Virus record (IMG/VR): IMGVR_UViG_3300023202_000247
Coordinates: 248,001 to 312,000 of that record
Source: a virus
Length of the DNA stretch: 64,000 nucleotides
Direction: 5' to 3' (one strand)
Shown here: piece by piece, positions 27,482 to 35,705 of the stretch
Position numbering within the stretch: position 1 is the stretch's first letter
Layout of the letters: each line of letters starts with the position of its first letter
Translations under genes and position numbers: made by a program
Notes under the pieces: generated by a model
What the model was told of the DNA's origin: nothing
Seen by the model: the letters and a program-made list of their open reading frames with translations, nothing else
Database searches by the model: none

Positions 27482-30406
27482 ATGACTAAAAGAATACCAG
27501 TATCAACAACAGAAGTTTTGTGGCACGATGCTCAGCGCGTTGATCGCGGTGACATGAATACCGAGCAACTAAGCAAAAACCAAAATGACGCATCTATAAT
27601 CAATAATCATTTTGGCTCAGGGGTATTGCCTTCAACTCCCATACAAACAGTTTTATTCGATTCTGATAATTTAAGCCAAATTCAAGCAGCAACTCTTGCC
27701 GCTGGTGATTTTGATGGTACCGGCTTTCAACCGGCCCAACAGCCAAGTGATAACAGTCTTGGCAATCAGCTAGAGGTTGAGCTTACGGGAAGTAGTGTTT
27801 TTGGAAGGCTTAGTGTAAAAGTTTTAATAGTTGGTGTAGACTTTGATGGTAATCCCCAATATGATAGATTTGTTTTTCATAGAAATGAAAAGCAAGTTAC
27901 TGGAAAACACTATGCAAGAATTTTAGGATTGTTTTTCAATGACTTTAAAGGAAACAATAATTGTTCTCGTAATCAAGGTGGTCGAATAGTCATTCGTGAA
28001 GCTGCAAGTTTTCAGCTGAGCAGAGACCCGATAATGGTAGCTCAAGATGTGGAGCCAAACCTTTTCTTTAGAGATTTCAAGGTTCCGAATCCATCGGTAA
28101 CGTTGTATAATACCATTCAAACTGGTATAGGTTCTGAATACAGTGTTGACTCTCTTGATATAAATACTACAGTTAAAGTAAATAGAATTTTATCAGCTGG
28201 AGATGTAACAACTAAAATTGGACAAAAATTTCAAGCTGTTACAAACAACATTCAAAAAATCACGCTGTTGTTGGGTGCTCAAAGAGATGATGCTGCTAGT
28301 GTAGAAAACCGTTATAATTGGGCCGGGCAGCTTGTAATTAGTGTTTATGAGTTACAAACCAGTGTTAGTTGTCCAACAGATATAAGCCCAGAGTTACAAA
28401 TAGAATTTGATCCAACTGCAAACCCAATTGCACAGATAAGTGTAAGTCAATCGGAGTTACGTGCACTTGGGTATGTTTTAACTGATGTTCTACAACCAGT
28501 AGATTTCGTTTTCAGTGATACGCAACTGGGTTCAACAACAAATCCGATAATAGTTCCAAATAGATATTACGCTGTTACCATAAACCGAGCCGGGGCGGCA
28601 TCATCGGGAGCGGTATTTACCGGTGTTGGAAACGATGTATTAGACAATAGTAGACTTACGACATATTCTGGTACATGGGTTGATGTTGTTGAAGAAGATA
28701 TGTGGTTCCAGGTTTGGGATGACGCTGCTAAGGTGGCTGATGGTCAAGCTTATGATTGTGGTAATGGTATGGAAATTTCCAAGACCATTGAAAACGATCT
28801 TGGTGCCGAGATAGATTATTCGTTTGATGATAACGCTTTTGTTGATAGCGGTGAAGGCATCTTAAATATAGCAGTTGTTGAGGCTATACAAGAAGAAAGT
28901 GTTGAAGAGCAAGACGAACGTACTGGAAATCCAGTTAACTCTAGGCAAAAATTCGAACCAAGCTTTAGCTTTGTAACTGAGTCTGGTTTAGCTACGTTGC
29001 GAGAAACCACCGAACCGTTGATTATCGGGTGTGGTGAAGACATCAATCCAAAGCAAAATACTGATTTGGAAAAGATGCAACTTTTGCCAGGTCTTGCAAA
29101 GGGAGATACGTTTACAGTAGTTAATCCTGATGCTGATTTATTGTCTAACAACTTGGTTGGAAGCAAGCTCATTCCGAACAACGGCTGTGCTGCAAAAGAA
29201 TACAGGATATTCAAAGTCATATCTTGTACGGATGGATATGGTGATGTAAATGGTGATGGATACATTAACGACGCAGATATATCTAGAGTGGCAGAGCTTA
29301 TTGGAGAAAGCGTATATTCAGCATCAACTCAACAAAAGATAGTTGACGGTTACATCAGCACACTAGAGTTGTTGAGGGCCGATGTAGATGGTGATGGATA
29401 CATTACATCAACAGATGTATCTTTGATTACACAATATGTAAATAGAGATATCAATGCGTTTCCAGTTGGTTCTACGTTCCAACACATGGATATTCGTGTC
29501 CAGCAATCAATTGGAAGAAATGATGGTTATTTTGATTGTGATGGATACATAAGACTTGACGGTTATCTTGGTCAAAATATCGTTTCGCCAAGCTCTTTGG
29601 ATCCATATGAGTTGATTTATGATGGATACATAACTACACCAAGTATCGACGGTGATGATCCTATATTTAGCACAGTGCCATTTCCAGGTGTAACATATGA
29701 AATTCTAGCACAACCATTTTGGCAAGATTACTTTTTGCCGTTTAGTAGTGATGTTCGAGTTGTACCAGCGGCGTTTACGTTTGACGAATCAGTTGTGATA
29801 CCAGACTGCTCTCCACCCTCATTCTTCTCTTGTTTTGACAGGGCGAGTGTGGATCTGGACTGTGAGCCTGGACGAAATGACATTCTCATACCAGACAATT
29901 TGATAATGCGTCGAGGGCAAATTCTCAACCCTGATGGAACACATTACAAAGTCGATTTCGAGTTAAAGACAATAATATTGCAATTGCCAGAAGTACCATT
30001 TGAAGAGCAGAGTATAAATGTGTTTGGCAAGTTGGTTGCTGATGCTGGTGACGGCAGAACGTCCGCCGGTTATGATGCTGCAAGATTTGCCGACTGTACG
30101 ACGGTAAAACCTGATGCATTAGCAAAAAATCAGGTAAGGTTTGGCGTCTCGGTTCAAGCTTTCGTACCGAATCTTGATGGATACGATTCGGATGGGTATG
30201 GTGTTATCGTAGATGACATAATCGGCGTTTACATGGATCAGGTAAATGGAATTTTGACACTGTCAATTCAAGATTTAGAAGTTGATGATATTTACAGAAC
30301 TCTTGTTACAAAGATTGAAATTCAAGTATTTTTGAAAAAGGCTGGCTGGAATAACAGCGTGCTCACCATCGAGCCGAGCCAGGTGCCTGGATTGTTGAGT
30401 ACATAG
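27482..30406 (+). CDS. Tail fibre or adhesin-like protein with dockerin-like repeats
   Basis: This 974-residue protein is the last of the tail operon. Residues about 580-655 hold two dockerin-type calcium loops: DVNGDGYINDADISRVAELI and DVDGDGYITSTDVSLITQYV, with D/N at loop positions 1, 3, 5, 9 and 12 and a short helix after each. Within and beyond this region the tripeptide DGY occurs eight times, and twice more near residue 900 (LDGYDSDGYG). Dockerins normally bind cohesins in bacterial and archaeal surface complexes; here the pair may be a calcium-rigidified linker or a docking module. The N-terminal 130 residues may attach to the giant LamG protein. No chaperone or peptidase motif was seen. 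Confidence 0.65.
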   Translation: MTKRIPVSTTEVLWHDAQRVDRGDMNTEQLSKNQNDASIINNHFGSGVLPSTPIQTVLFDSDNLSQIQAATLAAGDFDGTGFQPAQQPSDNSLGNQLEVELTGSSVFGRLSVKVLIVGVDFDGNPQYDRFVFHRNEKQVTGKHYARILGLFFNDFKGNNNCSRNQGGRIVIREAASFQLSRDPIMVAQDVEPNLFFRDFKVPNPSVTLYNTIQTGIGSEYSVDSLDINTTVKVNRILSAGDVTTKIGQKFQAVTNNIQKITLLLGAQRDDAASVENRYNWAGQLVISVYELQTSVSCPTDISPELQIEFDPTANPIAQISVSQSELRALGYVLTDVLQPVDFVFSDTQLGSTTNPIIVPNRYYAVTINRAGAASSGAVFTGVGNDVLDNSRLTTYSGTWVDVVEEDMWFQVWDDAAKVADGQAYDCGNGMEISKTIENDLGAEIDYSFDDNAFVDSGEGILNIAVVEAIQEESVEEQDERTGNPVNSRQKFEPSFSFVTESGLATLRETTEPLIIGCGEDINPKQNTDLEKMQLLPGLAKGDTFTVVNPDADLLSNNLVGSKLIPNNGCAAKEYRIFKVISCTDGYGDVNGDGYINDADISRVAELIGESVYSASTQQKIVDGYISTLELLRADVDGDGYITSTDVSLITQYVNRDINAFPVGSTFQHMDIRVQQSIGRNDGYFDCDGYIRLDGYLGQNIVSPSSLDPYELIYDGYITTPSIDGDDPIFSTVPFPGVTYEILAQPFWQDYFLPFSSDVRVVPAAFTFDESVVIPDCSPPSFFSCFDRASVDLDCEPGRNDILIPDNLIMRRGQILNPDGTHYKVDFELKTIILQLPEVPFEEQSINVFGKLVADAGDGRTSAGYDAARFADCTTVKPDALAKNQVRFGVSVQAFVPNLDGYDSDGYGVIVDDIIGVYMDQVNGILTLSIQDLEVDDIYRTLVTKIEIQVFLKKAGWNNSVLTIEPSQVPGLLST

Positions 30407-30966
30407 TGGCAATGATATCAATACCGGTTTCTAGCGATGTTGGAAAATTGTTTAGAGGATTGGATGTTCCCGGTAATCGGGATCCATCTGATCACATCAC
30501 GATGTTCTATTTTGACAAAGAGCTTCCGATAAAAAAGTTAGTAAAAGCAGTATCAATAATTTATGAAGTTTTATTGGAACAAGAGCCATTTTCTGTTTGT
30601 ACCAAAAAAGTAAAATCTTTTCCAAAAGGAAAAGATGGGTATCCAATCATAGTAGAAATAGACTCTAAAGAGCTGGTAAAATTAAGAAACAAAATGGCAA
30701 AAGCTTTAGATGCTAACAAAATTAGATACTCTAAAAAGTTTCCTGTATATTCTCCACATTTAACTTTGAGCTATAGTAAAGAAGACATCAAAAGTTTTGA
30801 TTTAGATGTTAGCTGGCTCGTTAATGAAATTAAACTATATGGTGGCGATAGATACCGTGAAAGATTGTTGGTTAGTTTTCCCTTGATAATAAAAAGTATG
30901 GAAAAAAAGGCAGCATATGCAAATATGTTAGCTGACATTTGGATTAATGAAATCAATCGAGTTTGA
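30406..30966 (+). CDS. 2H phosphoesterase-like protein
   Basis: This 186-residue protein carries the two H-x-T motifs that define the 2H fold: HIT at residues 30-32 and HLT at 118-120, the second in the typical context FPVYSPHLTLSYS. The family (LigT, 2',5' RNA ligase, cyclic phosphodiesterase, T4 Acb1) opens or forms 2',3' or 2',5' phosphodiester bonds. It lies alone between the tail and sugar clusters. The listed start is GTG overlapping the previous TAG; an ATG two codons later (30412) is equally good. T4 Acb1, of similar size and fold, destroys cyclic nucleotides of CBASS defence, so a counter-defence role is possible. RNA end processing is the alternative. Confidence 0.7.
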   Translation: MAMISIPVSSDVGKLFRGLDVPGNRDPSDHITMFYFDKELPIKKLVKAVSIIYEVLLEQEPFSVCTKKVKSFPKGKDGYPIIVEIDSKELVKLRNKMAKALDANKIRYSKKFPVYSPHLTLSYSKEDIKSFDLDVSWLVNEIKLYGGDRYRERLLVSFPLIIKSMEKKAAYANMLADIWINEINRV

Positions 30967-30990
30967 CTTGCTGTTATATATTTCATGTAA

Positions 30991-32145
30991 ATGAAAGTCA
31001 AAATACAAGGATTTCTTGGTACCAATCATAGTTGGAGTATAGTTCAGCAAAATATAGCTCGTGGTTTGCTAGCTAATGGCCATGATGTACATTTACAGTC
31101 AACTAATGGTTATGATAAATTTCCAAAAGATTTAGAGCCATATAAAAGGCGTGTCTTAGAAAAAGAATATGATATGCAGTTATCTTATACTGCAATGAAA
31201 AACTTTCACGCCTATTTGAGTAATGGTCAAAAAAATCGTTTTGGCATTTGGAATTTTGAGAGCACGGTATTACCAAAAGGTTTTGCCAAGTATCATAAGT
31301 TTGCAGATAAAATGTTGCCATCATCTGAGTTTGCAAAGAGTGTTTTTGTCAGAAATGGTGTTCCAGATGATAAGTTGGTTGTTATTCCGCATGGTATCAA
31401 TGTAGAAGAGTATTCTACTGATGATGTTTATCAGTTGCAAACTGATAAGAAAACAAAGATACTTACTAACATAGCTCAACCACATGTTCGCAAAAACCTT
31501 CCTGGTTTGTTTGAAGCTTATGGTATGGCATTTGATAAAAACGATGATGTATGCTTAGTTGCAAAAGTATCGGTGAAAAATTTTGATAATAACCATCAAA
31601 AGTCATTCAAAAACAGACGCGCTCAAAAAAGAGCGCAGCCAAAAGATAAAAATGATATTCAATACTTTGATGTTGACTTTTGGAAAATATATAAGTCTTT
31701 CAAAAACAAATTTCCTAATCATGCTGAAGTTGAAATCATAACGGATTTTTTACCAACTATGGCTCCATTGTATAATGCAACCGACATAGTTTATTCCATG
31801 ACGCATGCTGAATGCTTTTGGCTTCCTGGTTTAGAGGCTCTTGCAACGGATAATTTAGTAATTGCTCCTCGTTATGGTGGGCAGCTTGACTTTTTGAACG
31901 ATGAAAATTCTCTTTTAGTCGAGGGGAAGATTGTTCGAGCACCTAGAAACATGCAGTATTGGGTACCAAGCCCTTACGCTGAAATGTTCGAACCATCACT
32001 TGATGATGCCGCTGATAAGCTAAAACAAGCAGTATCACAATATGATGTTCTCATGAAAGACTTTCGCCCAAAAATGAAGGAACAAACTGATAGGTTGACA
32101 TGGAAAAATGTTGCTCGTATGATATTGGATTTGTGTGATGAGTAA
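30991..32145 (+). CDS. Glycosyltransferase, GT4-like (GT-B fold)
   Basis: This 384-residue protein opens the sugar cluster. The N-terminal strand-turn (VKIQGFLGTNHSWSIVQQN) replaces the usual glycine-rich loop. A mid segment, VVIPHGINVEEY (about residue 130), is the classic GT4 motif before the second Rossmann domain. The C-terminal half has HAECFWLPGLEAL (about 270-283), matching the E-x7-E nucleotide-sugar motif, and then APRYGGQLDFL. Retaining sugar transfer from an NDP-sugar is expected; donor and acceptor cannot be read. A TGTTATATATTT element lies 19 bases before the ATG, and there is no clear Shine-Dalgarno sequence. A short GC-rich hairpin at 31619-31636 sits within the coding sequence. 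Confidence 0.8.
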   Translation: MKVKIQGFLGTNHSWSIVQQNIARGLLANGHDVHLQSTNGYDKFPKDLEPYKRRVLEKEYDMQLSYTAMKNFHAYLSNGQKNRFGIWNFESTVLPKGFAKYHKFADKMLPSSEFAKSVFVRNGVPDDKLVVIPHGINVEEYSTDDVYQLQTDKKTKILTNIAQPHVRKNLPGLFEAYGMAFDKNDDVCLVAKVSVKNFDNNHQKSFKNRRAQKRAQPKDKNDIQYFDVDFWKIYKSFKNKFPNHAEVEIITDFLPTMAPLYNATDIVYSMTHAECFWLPGLEALATDNLVIAPRYGGQLDFLNDENSLLVEGKIVRAPRNMQYWVPSPYAEMFEPSLDDAADKLKQAVSQYDVLMKDFRPKMKEQTDRLTWKNVARMILDLCDE

Positions 32146-32416
32146 AAAGAAATCAAAAGTTTTACAAAAGCAAGAGTTACTGTATTATGCTTTGGAATCG
32201 GAAACGGGATACTCTTCTAATACACGTGAAATTTTCAAATCCATTGACTCTAGCTTTTTGGAGCGAAAATTGAAGGAAGGAAGTTGCCTTCTCGTTCCTG
32301 CCATGGAAGAGGTTTTTGACAAGAAAATACCATATGAGCGTGGCAATTTTGAAGAAGGTCGATTAAAATGGGTGGAGTATCTGAATGATATCAATAGTAA
32401 TACCAGTTCTAAATAA
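32138..32416 (+). CDS. Small hypothetical protein
   Basis: This protein of about 92 residues starts at ATG 32138 inside the end of the GT4-like gene and ends 32 bases inside the following GT2 gene. It is charged and mostly helical (ETGYSSNTREIFKSIDSSFL), with no membrane segment or known motif. The overlaps on both sides suggest translational coupling with the two glycosyltransferases. No function was recognised. Confidence 0.5.
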   Translation: MSKKKSKVLQKQELLYYALESETGYSSNTREIFKSIDSSFLERKLKEGSCLLVPAMEEVFDKKIPYERGNFEEGRLKWVEYLNDINSNTSSK

Positions 32417-33086
32417 TTGGAATTTTACCAAAGCTTGCTTGCAAGACCTTCAAAAATTAACGGTTCCAAATGAAATCATTGTTGTTGACAATGGTAGTGA
32501 TGATAAAACTACACAGGAAATTGTGAATTTTGAAGGTATAATACATCATCGTTTTGAAGAAAACACTGGGTTTGCTCATGCTTGCAACAAAGGATTTACG
32601 ATTACCAAAGGTAAATATGTGTTGTTTTTAAACAATGATGTTCGTGTTCGTTCTCAACATTCCAACTGGGTTGAGCCGCTGATGAAAGCAGCTGATGGGC
32701 GAAAGCTCGTGGGTCCGACAGTTGGCGTCCTTACCAATGACTTCAATTTTGTCAAAGAAAGTGATTGTTTCATTGGTGATGACTATCAGTATTATATGAG
32801 TGGTTGGAATTTGACTGCTCTACGCTCTGTATTTGAAGACTTAACCTTGGAAGAATATGATGGGCCTTTTACCGAGGAGATGGGCAAGGCTTATTTTGAG
32901 GATACTGATTTGGGTTTTCGAGCGCGAGAACGAGGCATTGGTTTCGAGATTGTGAACGTACCCGTTCACCACTTTGGCAAAATGACCAGTAAAAAGCTAA
33001 ATACTTTATCATTGTATCAACCTGCAAAAATGAAATTCATACAAAAATGGAAAAACCGAGCTGGAAATATTACCTTAAAACACTGA
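32385..33086 (+). CDS. Glycosyltransferase family 2
   Basis: This 233-residue GT-A enzyme begins with the family opening ISIVIPVLNNWNFTKACLQ. The nucleotide-binding IIVVDNGSDDKT follows at about residues 35-46, the acceptor-loop motif NTGFAHACNKG near 61-71, and the metal-binding LFLNNDVR near 82-89. The ED of AYFEDTDLGFRARERG near residue 170 is the likely catalytic base region. This pattern matches rhamnosyl- or WbbL-like inverting enzymes. The start overlaps the previous small gene by 32 bases. The donor sugar cannot be read from sequence. Confidence 0.85.
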   Translation: MISIVIPVLNNWNFTKACLQDLQKLTVPNEIIVVDNGSDDKTTQEIVNFEGIIHHRFEENTGFAHACNKGFTITKGKYVLFLNNDVRVRSQHSNWVEPLMKAADGRKLVGPTVGVLTNDFNFVKESDCFIGDDYQYYMSGWNLTALRSVFEDLTLEEYDGPFTEEMGKAYFEDTDLGFRARERGIGFEIVNVPVHHFGKMTSKKLNTLSLYQPAKMKFIQKWKNRAGNITLKH

Positions 33087-33253
33087 TAGTAGTAGCCATA
33101 GTATTGATTCTACCATACATATCAGTGTTATTTACTTTTGCCATTACAACATTTTTTGGTGCTAGTGCCATTGTTTGCATCAAACTTTCGTTATTTGTCG
33201 GTATTACAGTTGCAATATTGCTTGGATTTTTAATCATAAAAGGACAATTATGA
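33047..33253 (+). CDS. Small membrane protein between two glycosyltransferases
   Basis: This 68-residue ORF starts 40 bases before the end of the upstream GT2 gene and ends four bases into the next (TTATGA). It has a basic N-terminus (MEKPSWKYYLK) and two hydrophobic segments (about residues 12-35 and 41-65), with a single Lys between them, so it reads as a two-helix inner-membrane protein. The only non-overlapping bases between the two GT genes are filled by this frame, which supports it being real. It may hold the glycosyltransferases at the membrane, or it could be a holin-like protein. No family was recognised. Confidence 0.55.
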   Translation: MEKPSWKYYLKTLIVVAIVLILPYISVLFTFAITTFFGASAIVCIKLSLFVGITVAILLGFLIIKGQL

Positions 33254-34041
33254 AGATTCATGTGTTAACACTAACCTGGAATGCTCTTAATAAATTGCGT
33301 GCAAATAGCGAACACTTGTTTATCGCCATGAATGATTTTGATTGGACATGGCATTTGAGAGATAATGGTTCCAAGGATGAAACCGTGGCTGAATTCTCTG
33401 ATAAGCAAAACGTATGTTTATACGATATTGGACATAATCGTGATACGTTTGCAATGGGCATGAATTATCTATTTAAAAAAGCATCGCCGGCTAAAGATGA
33501 TGTGCTATTACTATTGAACAATGATGTTTCTGTTGGACGAGAAAGTATCAAGCAAATGCATTCTCTCATGACAAAAACAAAAGCAGATGTTGTTGGTTGT
33601 CGTTTGTTGTATAATGGTACAAACAAACTTCAACATGCTGGAGTTATCTTTGGACCCAGGTATAACAATTTACCATTTCATTTTCGGCCAGGAGAAGTTT
33701 CCGACTCGAATGCTGAAAAGGACCGTTATTTTCAAGCCGTTACAGCTGCTTGTTGTTTGGTAAAGGCATCTGCGTGGGAAGCAGTTGGAGGTATGGATGA
33801 AGATTTCAAATGGGCTTTTGATGACGTAACACTTTGTTTGAGTATAAAAAACAATGGAGGTAAAATTGCCTATTGTGGCAAAACCAAGTCATTCCATGAA
33901 GAGAGCGCATCTTTAAAGAAAAATCCCGTAAATAAGATGTTCATTCAGCATAATGTATCAAAGTTTAAAGAAAAATGGTCTGGTCGTTATGATATAGATC
34001 ATGATAAATATCTAAAAGATTCTAACTATAATGTAATATGA
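33250..34041 (+). CDS. Glycosyltransferase family 2 (rhamnosyltransferase-like)
   Basis: The start is taken at ATG 33250, with AGGA seven bases upstream and an ATGA overlap with the previous gene; the frame is open further up, but that extension lacks GT features. The 263-residue product opens with MKIHVLTLTWNALNKLRAN. It has LRDNGSKDETV (about residues 34-44), the DXD-like LLLLNNDVSVGRESI (about 93-107), a cysteine pair in TAACCLVKASAWEAVGGMDE, and the aspartate-rich FDDVTLCLSIKNNGG that replaces the usual ED base motif. It belongs to the same broad GT2 group as the gene at 32385 but is clearly distinct. Confidence 0.82.
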   Translation: MKIHVLTLTWNALNKLRANSEHLFIAMNDFDWTWHLRDNGSKDETVAEFSDKQNVCLYDIGHNRDTFAMGMNYLFKKASPAKDDVLLLLNNDVSVGRESIKQMHSLMTKTKADVVGCRLLYNGTNKLQHAGVIFGPRYNNLPFHFRPGEVSDSNAEKDRYFQAVTAACCLVKASAWEAVGGMDEDFKWAFDDVTLCLSIKNNGGKIAYCGKTKSFHEESASLKKNPVNKMFIQHNVSKFKEKWSGRYDIDHDKYLKDSNYNVI

Positions 34042-34949
34042 TTATCAGTACTAAATACTTTCCATTTTCTCCAGGAATACCGTGGAAGATGCGTAAAGGA
34101 AAGTATTTGATTCCAGAAATTGAACAGGGTGTTTGGGAACGTGCTGTTAAAAATAAAGATGGAGTTGTGCTTTGCTATGGTGGCTTTCTAGAGAGTTTAT
34201 TTTCTTTAGCATATGGTGAGATGCTGGTGCGCGTAAAGCCTCAGATGAAACTGTTTTGGGCCGGCAATCCAGCATTTCATGCAATGATAAAAGAGCATGG
34301 GTTATTCAAACCAATAGATTTTCCAAATATTAGTCATAAATATCCCGTGCCTTTATTTATGAATGATCATTTTGTGTATTTTAACTGCTTGAATAATTAT
34401 TTGATTAGGTCACCATGGTATGGTGAGCCGAAAAAAATTAATAGAAACTTGATATCCAAACAGTTATTTTGCAATTCATTGGTTGAATGGTCGTCACGAT
34501 ATGTTCCAAATATTCGTCATGGCTCTGATAAAACTGGAAAGTATGTACTCATAATACTAAATGAGCACAATCACGATTTTGACACATTAAATTGGGATTG
34601 GCAATATGTTAGAGAATTTGCATCCATGATGCATGGCTCGATACCAGTTGTTGTAATGGCTGAAAAAGATATGCCTCACTACTCTAAACATTATGAGTTT
34701 CAAAAATTGCAACAGCATCATATAACACTCAACATGTTAAATAATGCTTGGATGGTTTTGTCAAACGATGTGCATTTTTTAATAGCTGCAATACTATTAC
34801 AACGCCCACATATACTATCTTTACCGTTTAAAGATAACAGATTTCACTTGTTAAAAAATGCAGAATTTTTGGACAATGAGAGCGTTATATTAGTAACTGA
34901 AGATTTAAAACCATACTACGTATATCAAATTTGTGAAGGAATGAAATGA
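34038..34949 (+). CDS. Glycosyltransferase-like protein, unassigned (possible GT-B)
   Basis: This 303-residue protein overlaps both neighbours by four bases (ATGA). It starts with an aromatic, proline-rich stretch (STKYFPFSPGIPWKMRKGKY), then a Rossmann-like segment VVLCYGGFLESLFSLAYGE, and a second strand-helix region after residue 165 (KYVLIILNEHNHDFDTLNW). The pattern ADIAR-like is absent, but the sequence VVMAEKDMPHY followed by LSNDVHFLIAAILLQRPHIL resembles the end of heptosyltransferase-type GT-B enzymes. It may use an NDP-sugar, but no catalytic residue is assignable. Assignment rests on fold-like pattern and location within the GT cluster. Confidence 0.5.
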   Translation: MIISTKYFPFSPGIPWKMRKGKYLIPEIEQGVWERAVKNKDGVVLCYGGFLESLFSLAYGEMLVRVKPQMKLFWAGNPAFHAMIKEHGLFKPIDFPNISHKYPVPLFMNDHFVYFNCLNNYLIRSPWYGEPKKINRNLISKQLFCNSLVEWSSRYVPNIRHGSDKTGKYVLIILNEHNHDFDTLNWDWQYVREFASMMHGSIPVVVMAEKDMPHYSKHYEFQKLQQHHITLNMLNNAWMVLSNDVHFLIAAILLQRPHILSLPFKDNRFHLLKNAEFLDNESVILVTEDLKPYYVYQICEGMK

Positions 34950-35704
34950 GTCAAGAAGAAGCAACAATAATGATGGTAACATATAATCGATTAGAACTTA
35001 CTAAAAGGATGTTGGATTCATTGTTTCAAAAAACAAAATATCCATTTAACATTGTTATCGTTGATAATGGTTCTACAGATGGAACCGTTGAATTTTTAAC
35101 TGATTATTTTGAAAACAGCAAAGCTGATGTTGTTGCAGCTACACTCTTCTTTAATAATAAAAACAAAGGAATAGCTGTTGGTCGTAATCAAGCTATGAAA
35201 ATTGCTGATGAAAATTTTCCAAACACAAAGTGGTATTGTACGATAGACAATGATGTAGAGTTACCATCTGGTTGGCTTACCGAATGTATAGACATCATGT
35301 CGAAAAATCCAAAGTATGGAATGATTGGTGTCAATATGGAGACCAAACCATACCCACTCGTTACTAAAAATGGAAAGACATTTCAAAATAAACCAGCGGG
35401 AAACCTGGGAACAGCATGCATGGTATTTCCAAAATCCATACACCAAATGCTCGGGTTTTTCAATACAGAATATGGTTTGTATGGAGAAGAAGATGCTGAT
35501 TGGGGTATGAGGGGACGAGTGCTCGGAATTTCCATGGGTTATGTTGAAGAGATGGGAAATCATTTTGGCGTAGGAGAAAATGATCAGGGTGAATATCGAG
35601 AGTGGAAGACTGAAAAACATAGTGAAAACTTAACGCAGTTTAATCAAAATTGCGCGGCATACGCTTCCAAGCACAAGCAACTTTACATTCCATACAAGGA
35701 GTAA
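34946..35704 (+). CDS. Glycosyltransferase family 2
   Basis: This 252-residue GT-A enzyme shows TIMMVTYNRLELTKRMLDSL at the N-terminus, IVIVDNGSTDGTVEFL near residues 36-51, GIAVGRNQAMKIA near 74-86, and the metal-binding TIDNDVELPSGW near 99-110. A GEEDADWGMRGRVLG segment near 180-194 supplies the acidic pair expected of the catalytic base. It is a textbook inverting GT2 layout. The start overlaps the previous gene (ATGA), and the next gene begins one base after its stop with its own strong ribosome binding site AAGGAG. Confidence 0.87.
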   Translation: MSQEEATIMMVTYNRLELTKRMLDSLFQKTKYPFNIVIVDNGSTDGTVEFLTDYFENSKADVVAATLFFNNKNKGIAVGRNQAMKIADENFPNTKWYCTIDNDVELPSGWLTECIDIMSKNPKYGMIGVNMETKPYPLVTKNGKTFQNKPAGNLGTACMVFPKSIHQMLGFFNTEYGLYGEEDADWGMRGRVLGISMGYVEEMGNHFGVGENDQGEYREWKTEKHSENLTQFNQNCAAYASKHKQLYIPYKE

Positions 35705-35705
35705 C

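Noticed and set aside
28816-29265. Minus-strand frame of 149 residues opposite the dockerin-like protein
   Set aside because: It has no recognisable protein pattern and mirrors the coding strand; the plus-strand protein is well supported.
31619-31636. Hairpin GCGCTC with loop of six As and GAGCGC in the GT4-like gene
   Set aside because: It has no T run on either side and lies mid-gene, so it is not a terminator; no other role is apparent.
33175-33249. Longer start for the second GT2 gene
   Set aside because: The extra 25 residues overlap the small membrane protein frame and do not look like a GT2 start. ATG 33250 has a ribosome binding site and the family opening sequence.
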